This document shows positions 33,417 to 44,732 of a stretch of DNA of 64,000 nucleotides, piece by piece (positions within the stretch are counted from its first letter, which is position 1; the number at the start of each line of letters is the position of its first letter). The translations under genes were made by a program, and so were the position numbers. Location: assembly GCA_029891385.1 (NCBI GenBank), contig CM057234.1, positions 24,166,350 to 24,230,349 of the forward strand, read 5' to 3'. The notes under the pieces are model-generated. The model was not told the DNA's origin, did not search any database, and worked only from the letters and a program-made list of their open reading frames with translations. The stretch is from Erythroxylum novogranatense. Its lineage: Eukaryota > Streptophyta > Magnoliopsida > Malpighiales > Erythroxylaceae.

Positions 33417-35877
33417 TTTTGCTTCTTCAATTTCTTGATTTCCTTGTTTTCAATCCGACCTTTGCTCACTATTTTGCCTATATCTTTTCCGTCCGACATC
33501 CGATTGAGTTGATTCTTTTTGCGTTGGATTCCTAAGACAATGAATTTCATTTTATAAGAAATTTGTGAACTTTTAAGATTAAATTAATGGTGATTAATTT
33601 AATCAAAGTGAGTCGGGAAATTTTCCGAGCATGATTCAGTGTTTTGTGAAATTTGGGATCTGTAGAGATCCGATTGAAGCGATTCTTGAGGAGAAATAAA
33701 GATAAGACAAGGGGCTACAAATCATATGAAGACATGAAATGTCAATTTTGCCCTTAGGACTTTTAATGTTTGAATTTAAGTTCGGATTGGGGTGTAATTT
33801 TTGGATTGGGAACACCTGTGAGTAATTTGAGTATAACTTTTGATCTGGGAATCGAAATGAGACGATTCTTGTTTTGAATTAAACTAGAGACATAAGGCTA
33901 CGACTGTTATGAATACATCGAGTTTCAAATTCTGGGATTAAGAATGTGAAATTTTGGACGGAAATAATCGTACATTGAAAATGTGTTAGAATATGGATAA
34001 ACCTGATTTGTTTTGCACATAACTTTTGATGTAGTGATCGGAATTGAGCGCGGTCGGTGGCGTTGGATTCGTATGAATGAGAGGAACATTTCTCGAGAAG
34101 GAAGTTTTGACAAATTCCTTCAAATCGATAGTGCGAATCAAACCGCAAGTAAGCGTAACTTTAAGTTTTAAATGGAGGGCAATTTGGTCATTTGACCTTC
34201 AATTAATGAAACACATGCAAGAGATGTCGTTTTGGCTTATTAAAAGCAACGAAAGTGTCTGGAAAATTTCAGAAGAAGAGAAAGAGAAATAAGAAGAAGA
34301 AGAGAGTGGAAGCTTCGGTTATGGAGGAAGAGGAGAGAGAAAGTTATTTTCGATTTTTTCTTCTTATTTCTTAAGGATTTTGGGATGGTTCCAAGAGAGA
34401 GAAAGATAGAGGAGCATAAGAGCTTCCTTTTAAGCCAAAAAAATTCGAATTTGGATGAGAAAGAGGTAAGAGAAATTTTTCTACTTTGAGATTTTGATTA
34501 ATTTTCGGTTTAGAATTATGACATATAAGATGAGTTTGTGGATTGTGGAGTTAATTTTGATATATATGTTTTAGGTTGGGTTTAATTTTGGATGGAAATT
34601 TGTTTAAAGTTTAGGCTAAATTTTATGATTGAGAATTTTGAGATATTTTGGTGTAGAATTATAGGAAATATGATGAATTGATGATATATGAAATCAATTT
34701 CAAGAATTTGTATTTTATGGTATTGTATTGGGATAAATTGGTTTAGCCAATTTTAAGATTTGGGGATTTTGAAATTGAGGATTTAAATAGTTTGGAATTA
34801 ATGTGAATTGATGAATTGTGAGATTAATTTCAAGAAATTATGTTTTATGAGATTGAATTTGGGTGTATTGGTTTAGGCCAATTTTGAAAATTGGGAGTTT
34901 CAAAATTGGAGATTGAAATAGCTTGGATTTATGATAGTTATGTTTTTCCTATGGTTGAGTTTGAGAATTATGCAAATTATGATGATGAATTTGGATGTTA
35001 TTCGCTAGGGAATTTTAAATTGAAGAAAGAAGAAGGAATTTGGAGAATTGACTATTTGGACCGACTTCTAGCGTCATTTCAAGTGGGTAGCATATTTATA
35101 ATTTGATCTGTAAGCTTAATATGAATTTTGAAAATGAAAGAAAGCAAAATTTTGTATGCTTGATAGATTATTGGAAATGTTTGAAAATAAGAATTGATTT
35201 AAAGTTGGAAAATATGATTTCAATGATTTTAGAAATTGGTACAAGTTTAAATTCAATTGTCATAAATGCATTATTGAATTATGCACACCGATTGAATGAT
35301 TTGATTTTTGAAATTAGTATTTGAATGATGAATTGATCGAATTGTATGCATTATGTGAATGCGTGGAAAATCAAGAATTTGAAAAGTGCCTTGGGCATTC
35401 GAAATCTCGCTTTGATTATGTGTTATGTGGGTCGGTTAGGTCCTTTGGTGAGTCATTGTCTCTATTCGTAAAGCCTTCACTCGGCTTCCCGCTAGGGCAC
35501 GGAACTCCGATTTCGATTCCTCACGACTACACTGGACCGCTTTGGAAAGTGTAGTACGTTTCTATTCTGATCGCAGGACCGCTATGCGGATATGCAAGAC
35601 GCTATTTGGACCAAACAGCACCATTTTGATCTGTTATGTGATTTTTGATTTTGTTAATGTGCGTGATAATTTGCCGATGTGATTGCATTCATGTTTATGA
35701 GAAATTTTGGAAAATGAAGAAAAGGGTTTTCAATCGTGAAATTTATGAAATTTGATATGAAAAGTTTGGAAAAATTGAAAAGAGTTTGAGAGAAATATTT
35801 CAAAGTTGAAAAGTTTGAAACATTAGCCATTTTGGCAAAAAGTTTATAAAGAAATGTTTTCTGCTTATTTATCAGTT

Positions 35878-35917
35878 TATAAATGTGTTATCCACGAGCT
35901 TCCGAGCTCACCCCCCC
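35878..35917 (+). promoter_or_regulatory. Conserved LTR block in the left arm: TATAAAT + GAGCTTCCGAGCTCACCCC
   Basis: TATAAAT at 35878, GAGCTTCCGAGCTCACCCCC from 35896, 18 bp from start to start. Same arrangement as the blocks at 7204, 18337 and 61913. Confidence 0.6.
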
Positions 35918-37893
35918 TTTCATCCCCATCTCCGTGTTTGAGCGGAGATCGGATGAAAGAATGTGAAGACGTTTGATCCGATGTCGCATCGATCTGTATT
36001 TTGAGTGAATTGAGATTTGAATGTTTGTAAATGGCTTAAAAGCCATTAAGGATTTGTAAGGAATTAACTTATGATGCCTATGAAAATATTAAAATTGTAC
36101 AAGAAATTGTGTTATAGAAGGGATTTGAGTATAACATATTTCGATTTCTGGAATTGTATTATTCATGAATGGTTAATTAGAGTGAAATTGTCATTTTTAA
36201 ATGATGAGAATTGGATATTGATTATAAATATGATGATCGTGATTTGGACATAGAAAATGAGATTGATGTGTTGATAGGTTGAGAATTATGGAAGTATTAG
36301 ATTTAGGTTTGCGTTTTGCTGGTGTTCGGATTCCGGACGGGAGAGTCCGATGATTTTGAGCTGTGTTTGGGATTATAGAAGTGTTTTTGAACCCTTGCAG
36401 GTTTGGGTTAGGATTAAGGCAGTCGTTATGCTGCCGAAATTTCGATAAAAATCTGGGTTAAAAATGTAATTTGAGATTGGTATGGATTTATATAAGATTG
36501 GGTATGACTGTATGGATTGAAGATGACGTTGTATGTGATTGAGTAACGAGAAAAGAAATGAGAATAAGAAAAGAAAAGAAAAAAAAGATTATACCGGATT
36601 TTCGCATCGGATTAGTCTTAGGATTTCCAACGCGCCTATGTTCAGTCGATCGTTTCCTTTGAAAATTGTTTCCGGATGTCGGATGTGTCTGCTTTGATTT
36701 CGTTTCGCTTTGCAATCTGTTCGTTTGATTCGATTAGTTCTTGCTTCCGCTTGCTTTTGCTTCCGCCGCTATTTTTCGATTTGTTTCGATTCGCTACTCG
36801 ATTCGTTTCGCTATTTTCGCTCGCATTCGCTTTGCATTTGTTTGAGTGTTCGCCGATTCTTATTCTTATGTTTTCCGCTTCGTTTTCTTTTCGGTTATGT
36901 AGTGGGTTCCGTAATGGGATCCAACATTTAACTAAGGATAGTGTGTAGTGTATGTAGTTGGGTCTCGGTCCCAACATTTATTCAAACAAATGCAAAGCTT
37001 AATGCGAAGTTTAAAATAAGCTAAACGAATCGAGTAAAGTTAATCGAAACAAATCGAAAAGTAGCGGTTGAAGCAAAAGCAAGCGGAAGCAAGAACTAAT
37101 CGAATCAAACGAACAGATTGCAGTTAAACGAAATCAAAGGCATACATCCACATCCGAAACAATTTTCAAAGGAAACGATCGACCGAACATAGGCGTTGGA
37201 AATCCTAAGACTAATCCGATGCGAAAATCCTAGATAATCTTTTTTTCTTTTCTTTCTTATTCTCATTTCTTTTCTCGTTACTCAATCACATACAACGCCA
37301 TCTTCAATCCATACACCATACCCAATCTTATATAAATCCATACCAATCTCAAATTACATTTTAACCCAGATTTTATCGAAATTTCAAAAGATAACGATCG
37401 CTTTAATCCTAACCCAAACCTCGCAAGGGTTCAAAACACTTCTATAATCCCAAACACACTCAAAATCATCGGACTTCCCGTCCGAATCCAACACCAAAGA
37501 AACGCAAACCTAAATCTAATACTTCCATAATTCTCAACCTATCAACACATCAATCTCATTTTCTATGTCCAAATCACGATCATCATATTTATAATCAATA
37601 TCCAATTCTCATCATTTAAAAATGACAATTTCACTCTAATTAACCATTCATGAATAATACATTCCGTAAATCAAATATGTTATACTCAAATCCTTCTATA
37701 ACACAATTTCTTGTACAATTTTAATATTTTCATAGCATCATAAGTTAATTCCTTATAAATCCTTAATGGCTTTTAAGCCATTTACAAACATTTCAAATCT
37801 CAATTCACTAAAATACGTATTTATGCGACATCGGATCAAACGTTTTCACATTCTTTCATCCGATCTCCCGTCAAACCTCGAGATGGGGATGAA

Positions 37894-37930
37894 GGGGGTG
37901 AGCTCTAAGCTCGTGGATAACACATTTATA
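37894..37930 (-). promoter_or_regulatory. Conserved LTR block in the right arm
   Basis: On the minus strand, TATAAAT at 37930-37924 followed by GAGCTTAGAGCTCACCCCC (37912-37894). The loop differs from the left arm (TTAGAG against TTCCGAG) while the stem and the CACCCC tail are unchanged. Confidence 0.6.
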
Positions 37931-40374
37931 AACCGATAAATAAGGTAAAATATTTCTTTATAAACTTTTTGCCAAAGGGCTAATGTTTCAAACTTTTCAA
38001 CTTTGAAATATTTCTCTCAAACTCTTTTCAATTTTTCCAAACTTTTCATATCAAATTTCATAAATTTCCGATTGAAAACCCCTTTCTTCATTTTTCCAAA
38101 ATTCTCATAAACATGAATGCAATCACATCGCAAATTATCACGCACATTAACAAAATCAAAATCACATAATGATCAAAATGGTCCGGTTTGGTCCAAATAA
38201 TCGATCGCATAGCCCGCATACGGTCCCTGCAACAGAATAGAACGCATTACACTTTTCTCGCAAAGCGGTCCAAAGTAGTCGTGAGGGAATCCAAATCGAG
38301 TTCCGTACACTAGCGGGCAGCCGAGTGAAGGCTTTACTAATAGAGACAATGACTCACCAAAGGACCTAACCGACCCACATAACACATAATCAAACGAGAT
38401 TTCGTAATGCCCAAGGCACTTTTCAAATTTTGATTTTCCACACATTCACATAATGCATACAATTCGATCAATTCATCATTCAAATACTAATTTCAAAATC
38501 AAATCATTCAATCAAGCAGTATAATTCAATAATGCATTTATGACAATTGAATTTAAACTTGTACCAATTTCTAAATCATCTTAAATCATATTTTCCAACT
38601 TTAAATCAATTTTATTTTCAAACATTTCCAATAATCTATCAAGCATACAAAATTTTGCTTTTTTCATTTTCAAAATTCATATTAAGCTTACAGATCAAAT
38701 TATAAATATGCTACCCACTCTAAATGACGCTAAGTCGGTCCAAATAGTCAATTCTCCAAATTCTTCTTCTTTCTTCAATTTAAAATTCCTAGTTTAATAA
38801 CATCCAAATTCATCATCATAATTTGCATAATTCTCAAACTCAACCATAGGAAAACATAACTATCATAAATCCAAGCTATTTCAATCTCCAATTTTGAAAC
38901 TCCCCAATTTTCAAAATTGGCCTAAACCAATACACCCAAATTCAATCTCATAAAACATAATTTCTTCAAAATTAATCTCACAATTCATCAATTCACATTA
39001 ATTCTAAACTATTTAAATCCTCAATTTCAAAAATCCCCAAATCTTAAAATTGGCCTAAACCAATTTATCCCAATACAATACCATAAAATACAAATTCTTC
39101 GAAATTGATTTCATATATCATCAATTCATCATATTTCCTATAATTCTACACCAAAATATCTCAAAATTCTCAATCATAAAATTTAGCCTAAACTTTAAAC
39201 AAATTTCCATCCAAAATTAAACCCAACCTAAAACATATATATCAAAATTAACTCCACAATCCACAAACTCATCTTATATGTCATAATTCTAAACCGAAAA
39301 TTAATCAAAATCTCAAAGTAGAAAAATTTCTCTTACCTCTTTCTCATCCAAATTCGAATTTTTTTGGCTTAAAAGGAAGCTCTTATGCTCCTCTATCTTT
39401 CTCTCTCTTGGAACCATCCCAAAATCCTTAAGAAATAAGAAGAAAAAATCGAAAATAACTTTCTCTCTCCTCTTCCTCCATAACCAAGCTTCCACTCTTC
39501 TTCTTCTTATTTCTCTTTTCTTCTTCTGAAATTTTCCAGACACTTTCGTGGCTTTTAATAAGCCAAAACGACATCTCTTGCATGTGTTTCATTAATTGAA
39601 GGTCAAATGACCAAATTGCCCTCCATTTAAAACTTAAAGTTACGCTTACTTGCGGTTTGATTCGCACTATCGATTTGAAGGAATTTGTCAAAACTTCCTT
39701 CTTAATAAATGTTCCTCTCATTCATACGAATCCAACGCCACCGACCGTGCTCAATTCCGATCACTACATCAAAAGTTATGTGCAAAACAAATCAGGTTTA
39801 TCCATATTCTAACACATTTTCAATGTACGATTATTTCCGTCCAAAATTTCACATTCTTAATCCCAGAATTTGAAACTCGATGTCTTCATAACAGTCGTAG
39901 CCTTATGTCTCTAGTTTAATTCAAAACAAGAATCGTCTCATTTCGATTCCCAGATCAAAAGTTATACTCAAATTACTCATGTGTGTTCCTAATCCAAAAT
40001 TACACCCCAATCCGAACTTAAATTCAAAATTAAAAGTCCTAAGGGCAAATTGACATTTCATGTCTTCATATGATTTGTAGCCCTTGTCTTATCTTTATTT
40101 CGCTCAAGAATCGCTTCAATCGGATCTCTACAGATCCCGAATTTCACAAAACACTGAATCATGCTCGAAAATTTCCCGACTCACTTTGATTAAATTAATC
40201 ACCATTAATTTAATCTTAAAAGTTCACAAATTTCTTATAAATGAAATTCATTGTCTTAGGAATCCAACGCAAAAAGAATCAACTCAATCGGATGTCGGAC
40301 GGAAAAGATATAGGCAAAATAGTGAGCAAAGGTCGGATTGAAAACAAGGAAATCAAGAAATTGAAGAAACAAAA

Positions 40375-40570
40375 CGGCTTGATGGCGACGGACGCCTAAC
40401 TCATGAGGGCGAGCCTTGCCTCGCGAGGCGAGAGCAGCCCGCCTCGCTAGGCGAGGCGCCGCCCTAGCGAGGGCGACGGGCGCCGCCCCGCTAGGCGACT
40501 GTCGCCTCTAGCGAGGGCAAGACGCTGGCGCCTCGCCTGGCCAGGCGTAGCTCGCCCAGCGAGGCGCCGC
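40375..40570. repeat. CpG-rich array, right arm (196 bp)
   Basis: Counterpart of 33263-33416, read on the minus strand. Built from the same kinds of words (GCGGCGCCTCGC, CGCCTAGCGGGGCGGCG, CTCGCTAGGGCGGCG) but in different number and order. This is the most divergent part of the palindrome arms. Confidence 0.85.
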
Positions 40571-42218
40571 AGCAACATCAAACTTTTTTTTTCCACTTAT
40601 TATCAAAACTTCCAAATTCATAACTCTTAATCCCTAACTCCAATTTTGACAAACTTAGTCTCTATAGGAAGCTTGAGAGAAGCTCTAAATCTTCCAAGAA
40701 GAACATAAACTCAATTCGACTCCTACGGAGTCCATTTTCCTATTAAAGATACTATCCTCTATACAAACTTATAAAATCATACTTAATATTCGAGATCGAA
40801 AATTTCATACTTTATATCGAAATAAAGATCAAAACAAATCCTTCAATTTTCATGAAAATATCAAAGCTCAATTAACCTCTAACTAGGTTAATTTCTCAGC
40901 CAAAGTTTCAACCAATATAAAAGTCAAACCCGATCAAACATAAACTTTGACTGATCATAACTTTCACTCCCGATATCGAAAAATTACAAACTTTATGTCC
41001 ACAAAAATCTCTTAACATAACCTACAAGTTTCCAGAAGACCATTTTATCAAATTTTGCCTAAATCATAAGTCAACTCTCAAAGTCAAACATTCTCTCCAA
41101 AAAGTCAAACTTTTTAAATCCTTCAAATTTTCACACTTTTTCTTTCTACTTTGCTATATAACTTCATTTCAATCAACTCATCCACTTGATCATTCATATT
41201 ACTAAATCAAATTGTCACCAAGGTTCGATCCAACAATAAGCCTGTAATTAATTCAATCTCATTGAATTAATTCTAGCTTATTAACTAAATGTCATTCCAT
41301 TAAAGACAATTAGTTGAACTCTTGAATTATTAAATATTATGAGAATATGTCCAATTGCAAACCCTATTTAGAACCTTATTATAGCTATCCGCACAACAAA
41401 GGGTAAAATTACTGTTTTGCCCTTTATGTTGGTTTTTTCCTTCTAGATCTCTCATTTTACTTTATATGGTGATTAACACATAAGATCTCATCTCAGCAGT
41501 TAAGACTTGATGAGTAGCTAGTCCATCAAACCATCGCGCCAGCTTAATCACCAAATCTCCTTAAAACATCTAGAAGAGATGATAACACTATAAACTCTTT
41601 ATTCGAGTTAATGTTCTCGATACATGTTTCAATTAATAATTCCAACATGCAGACATTGGATTAATACTCTGTAAAAATCCATTCCGATCATATCAAGAAT
41701 TATAATGAAACATATATGAGTTCACCACTCATCAAGATTATGGTTCATAATAAGCGAATGCTTAAGTTGTATGTTTTGAGATTAAAGTAACGACCCACTT
41801 TATTCTTGAAAACATACTTGATTTCAGATTCATTTAATAGTGCCATTATCGATAGTCAACTACTATCATGATATGAAACTCATCATTCCCTTGAAGTAAA
41901 CTCCTTTACTTATATGGAGATAAATGGCAACACTACAGTCTAAATCATAATCAAGCGACCAACTTGATTATTCAACTGTGAATCAATTAATTGAGATTAT
42001 AATAATATACATGTTTCCCATACATCTCTATGTATATGTATATTACTTACAAAAGAATCTTGGTACCTTATGACCAGATATATAATGCTCATACAGATAA
42101 AACCAAACTCTTTTGTTTTATTAATAATAAATATTTTCATTACAAAATCAGAATCAAGAAGATAGTTACATGTAAATACACTTGCTTTCCAGGGCACTAT
42201 ATTTACATAACTCCAACA

Positions 42219-42230
42219 ATCTCCCACTTG
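42219..42230 (-). other. Copia-A polypurine tract
   Basis: On the minus strand CAAGTGGGAGAT lies directly before the TGTTGGAG start of the 3' LTR. This is the usual plus-strand primer position. Confidence 0.85.
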
Positions 42231-42232
42231 CC

Positions 42233-42917
42233 TTAAAGCAAGTTTGGCATATCCCTCATTCCCATCCCTTCTAGGTGACCCTCAAAGCTCTTTTGAGTCA
42301 ATGTCTTTGTGAACAGATCAACAAGGTTTTGCTCGGTGGGAATCTTTACCACATCCACTTCTTCACATTGTATTATCTCCCTTATAAGATGATACTTTCG
42401 TTCAATATGTTTGGCAACTTTGTGGTTCCGAGGTTCTTTATAATTAGCCACTGCCCCACTATTATCACAATAAAGTGTAATGACCTTTTCTACCTCTGGA
42501 ACTACCTCCAAATCATTTAGGAACTTCCGGAGCCATACTGCTTCCTTTGCTGCTTCACAAGTAGCAACATACTCAGCCTCCATAGTCGAATCAGCAATAC
42601 AAGATTGCTTGACACTCCTCCAAACTATGGCTCCACCTCCTAAAGTAAATATAGAACCGAAGTTGATTTCTTGAATCAACATCCGATTGGAAATCGACCA
42701 GATATCCCGTCGGAATAAGATTACTTCCAGAGTAAACAAGTATTAAGTTCTTCATCCTACGAAGATACTTAAGTATACACTTAACCGCAGTCCAATATTC
42801 CATTCCTGAATTGGACTGAAATCGCTACCAATCCCATCTGCGTAATGTATATCCGGTCTAGTGCACAAGATTGCATACATCAAACTACCAACTGCCAAGC
42901 ATATGGAATGTTACGCA
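42233..42917 (-). pseudogene. Copia-A RT end and RNase H
   Basis: Continues the reverse transcriptase from 52038 across the SIRE insertion: RNIPYA, then (after a 1-base shift) AVGSLMYAILCTRPDIHYAD, a frame break, and a long open RNase H section with KQSCIADSTMEAEYVATCEA, DNSGAVANYKEP, HIERKYHLIREII and VDLFTKTLTQKSFEGH. RNase H degrades the RNA template during reverse transcription. At least two frameshifts lie between 42740 and 42910. Confidence 0.85.
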
Positions 42918-43994
42918 TGTAAGTGATCTAGAAGGGGGGTTGAATAGATCTTAAAATTCTTTGAAAATTTCTACAAGAAAATCGAAGTTAAACACACAAA
43001 ATAATTTAAATAAACTTAAATGAAATAGTATAGGAAGAAGATCAAACACTGCGTTTTATAGAGGTTCGGTCTAAGACCTACATCCTCTACCTAAGCTCCC
43101 ACTTAGGATTTTGCCAATCACTTTATTTGCACACTTTGTAGTTGAGTGTGAACTTTTACAACTTCACTTGAATTCGCTCAAGCAACCTTTACACACGATT
43201 TGTATTACTAAGACAAATCCTACCTCCGTGACCTTTCCTCTAGCCACTCAATTTTAACAACACAATGTAAAAATTGAAGAACAAATGCTCAAGGTAATTT
43301 GTAACAATATAAGAGCAATAATGAGCAATGTGAAGCAATAAGAGAGTATTTGAGCTTATGGAACTTATATATCATCTCCTTGCTTCATCCTCTATTTATA
43401 GTCAAAGAAATATAGCTGTTGGAGCTCTTCTAGCCGTTGCTTGATTTGATATAGCCATTGCTTGATCTTCTCCATTCCATTTTTAGCAAATTGGACCGTT
43501 GGAGCTGAATCTGTGCTTCAATAAGTCGACTTGTCTAATACATAAGTCGACTTGTTTCAACCATTTACGTAAAACATGTACCTCCGCTCTCTAATAAGTC
43601 GACTTGTTATGTATAAGTCGACTTGTTTCCCTCGATAAGTCGACTTGTTTCCCGATAAGTCGACTTGTTTATCCCGATAAGTCGACTTGTTTGCTATAAG
43701 TCGACTTGTCTGAGTTCATCTTCATATGTAAGCCATCTTGTAATGTGTAAGTCGACTTGTTTAGCCTTCAATAGTAACATTCGTTCAAATCCTCTAGAAT
43801 CTTCATATTTTATGCCACTTATACTTAGAATGAACTCGCTTTCTTGATTTTTCAATAATTAAACATTTGCTCATCTTGTTTTGCATGATTCTTTCCTCGA
43901 GTAACACCTGAAATAATTTCTTAACTAATTCTAGATATTTTATTATTATCAAAACATAAAGGGATTTAATTTGTCAACCACCATTGGTCCAACA
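42918..43994 (-). mobile_element. Copia-B 3' LTR
   Basis: 1,077 bp, nearly identical to 50951-52032, with scattered single-base indels (for example six versus seven G in the first 25 bp). On the minus strand it has CTATAAATAG (complement of 43392-43401) as TATA box and nine AAGTCGACTT sites upstream of it. Confidence 0.93.
43523..43758. repeat. Phased AAGTCGACTT array in the 3' LTR (9 perfect copies)
   Basis: Starts at 43523, 43544, 43596, 43615, 43637, 43657, 43679, 43698 and 43749. Spacings are 21, 52, 19, 22, 20, 22, 19 and 51 bp. The 10-mer is its own complement. Flanks are AT at the left and mostly GTTT/GTC at the right, giving an approximate 21-bp unit in the centre. Confidence 0.95.
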
Positions 43995-44006
43995 ATCTCC
44001 CCTTTT
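43995..44006 (-). other. Copia-B polypurine tract
   Basis: AAAAGGGGAGAT on the minus strand, directly before the TGTTGGACC start of the 3' LTR; a textbook Copia tract. Confidence 0.9.
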
Positions 44007-44732
44007 GATAATGACAAAATATTTAGAAATTGACAAGAAATTTGAAAGATATAAAATATGATCAAGGTTTCCTTGTCTTGATGGTTAGTTTGTCTCCCCT
44101 TAATTAAAGAATTAATGAATAAATATTAAAGCATGTTCACTCCCCTAAATCAAATATCAATTTCAATCTTACTCCCCTTTTGTCATGATAAAAATCCAAA
44201 AGATTAAAATAGCAAAATCCAAAATTCAAAAATAAATGCAATGAAACACATAATAGAAATGTCATACCAAAGAAAACAAGTAAATGAAATGAAACACATA
44301 AAGCAAGTAAACACAAGTTGAAATGTTGGTCAAGGCACAATGCAATACACATCAAGATGAAGAATCATCGTGCCTACACCCTAGCTTATCAAAAATCTTC
44401 TTGATGCTCTTTTCCAATCGGGTAAGAATGTTGCGATTTTCATCAATTTTCCTTTCCAGCCTAATCAAAGTATCTTGTTGATCATCATGACGCCATTAAT
44501 CTCATCCAACTGATCACGGAGTTCTTGAATGTCAGTTTGTGATACCTCACTCCTTTCTACATTACGAGGCCGTGAACTACCCGGACGATCTGTTGTCTAG
44601 ATCGTTTTCTCAAGAAGCTTGCTCACCTACCAAAGTCAACCCAAGCTTTTCTACATGATAGGAATAGACCCAACCTTTCTCAACTGTCCAACCAGACTTC
44701 ATGCTTTTAGGTTATAAGATGTGAACCTCCGC

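Larger units (their letters stand above)
32582..36976 (+). mobile_element. Palindrome left arm: complete Tekay-type LTR (4,395 bp)
   Basis: Runs from TGTTGGACCCCGAACC to GGTCTCGGTCCCAACA at 36976, so both LTR ends are present. Landmarks: degenerate repeats with the phrase AAAGTTATGATC (32800-33060), CpG-rich block 33263-33416, TTTTCCGTCCGACATCCGAT (about 33486), purine-rich tract 34260-34460 ending AGAGGTAAGAG, TATAAAT/hairpin block 35878-35917, CGGAC...GTCCG hairpin near 36327-36350, and a TTTCGATTCG-type simple region 36650-36900. It is the same family as the solo LTR 31074..62870. Confidence 0.85.
32582..41235. mobile_element. 8.65-kb palindrome: two Tekay-type LTRs in inverted orientation
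   Basis: Left arm 32582-36845 pairs with right arm 36982-41235 across a 136-bp centre (36846-36981). Both outer ends are LTR 5' termini (TGTTGGACCCCG at 32582 and its counterpart CGATCCAACA at 41235). ATAA directly flanks both ends (32578-32581 and 41236-41239); AATAA is possible if the last A is shared. The same site is uninterrupted in the other LTR of Copia-A (about 57911), which confirms an insertion. Arms look about 97% identical by eye apart from the CpG-rich block. No coding region is present. Confidence 0.85.
36977..41235 (-). mobile_element. Palindrome right arm: Tekay-type LTR lacking its last ~130 bp
   Basis: Read on the minus strand it starts TGTTGGATCGAACC at 41235 and follows the left arm closely to TTTGCATTTGTTTGA at about 36982. 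There it joins the end of the left LTR. The terminal part corresponding to 36846-36976 of the left arm is absent. Single-base indels in homopolymers are frequent compared with the left arm. Confidence 0.85.
31435..42218 (-). mobile_element. Copia-A 3' LTR, split by the inverted-LTR palindrome
   Basis: Pieces 31435-32581 and 41236-42218 total about 2,130 bp and align with the 5' LTR at 56801-58897. The ends are TGTTGGATCGG at 31435 and CTCCAACA at 42218. It is about 33 bp longer than its partner, largely because of a 38-bp tandem duplication at 32402-32477. The first few hundred bases of the two LTRs look about 95% identical by eye. Confidence 0.9.

Noticed and set aside
33179..33550. Open frames rich in Arg, Ala and Leu on both strands across the GC block
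   Set aside because: Products of CpG-rich repeated words inside an LTR. They have low complexity and similar frames on opposite strands, so not genes.
36642..36977. Overlapping open frames of 75-111 aa on both strands near the palindrome centre
   Set aside because: Simple TTTCGATTCG-like composition lacking stops; no family resemblance and no start context.
32582..41235. Palindrome as a pure assembly artefact (hairpin read chimera)
   Set aside because: The outer ends coincide with true LTR termini and a flanking duplication, and the Copia-A LTR resumes correctly on the far side; an artefact would not do this. The centre still deserves read support.
43523..43758. Regularly spaced short repeats resembling a CRISPR array
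   Set aside because: Units are only about 21 bp, spacers are themselves similar, the copies lie in both LTRs of a plant retrotransposon and there are no cas genes.
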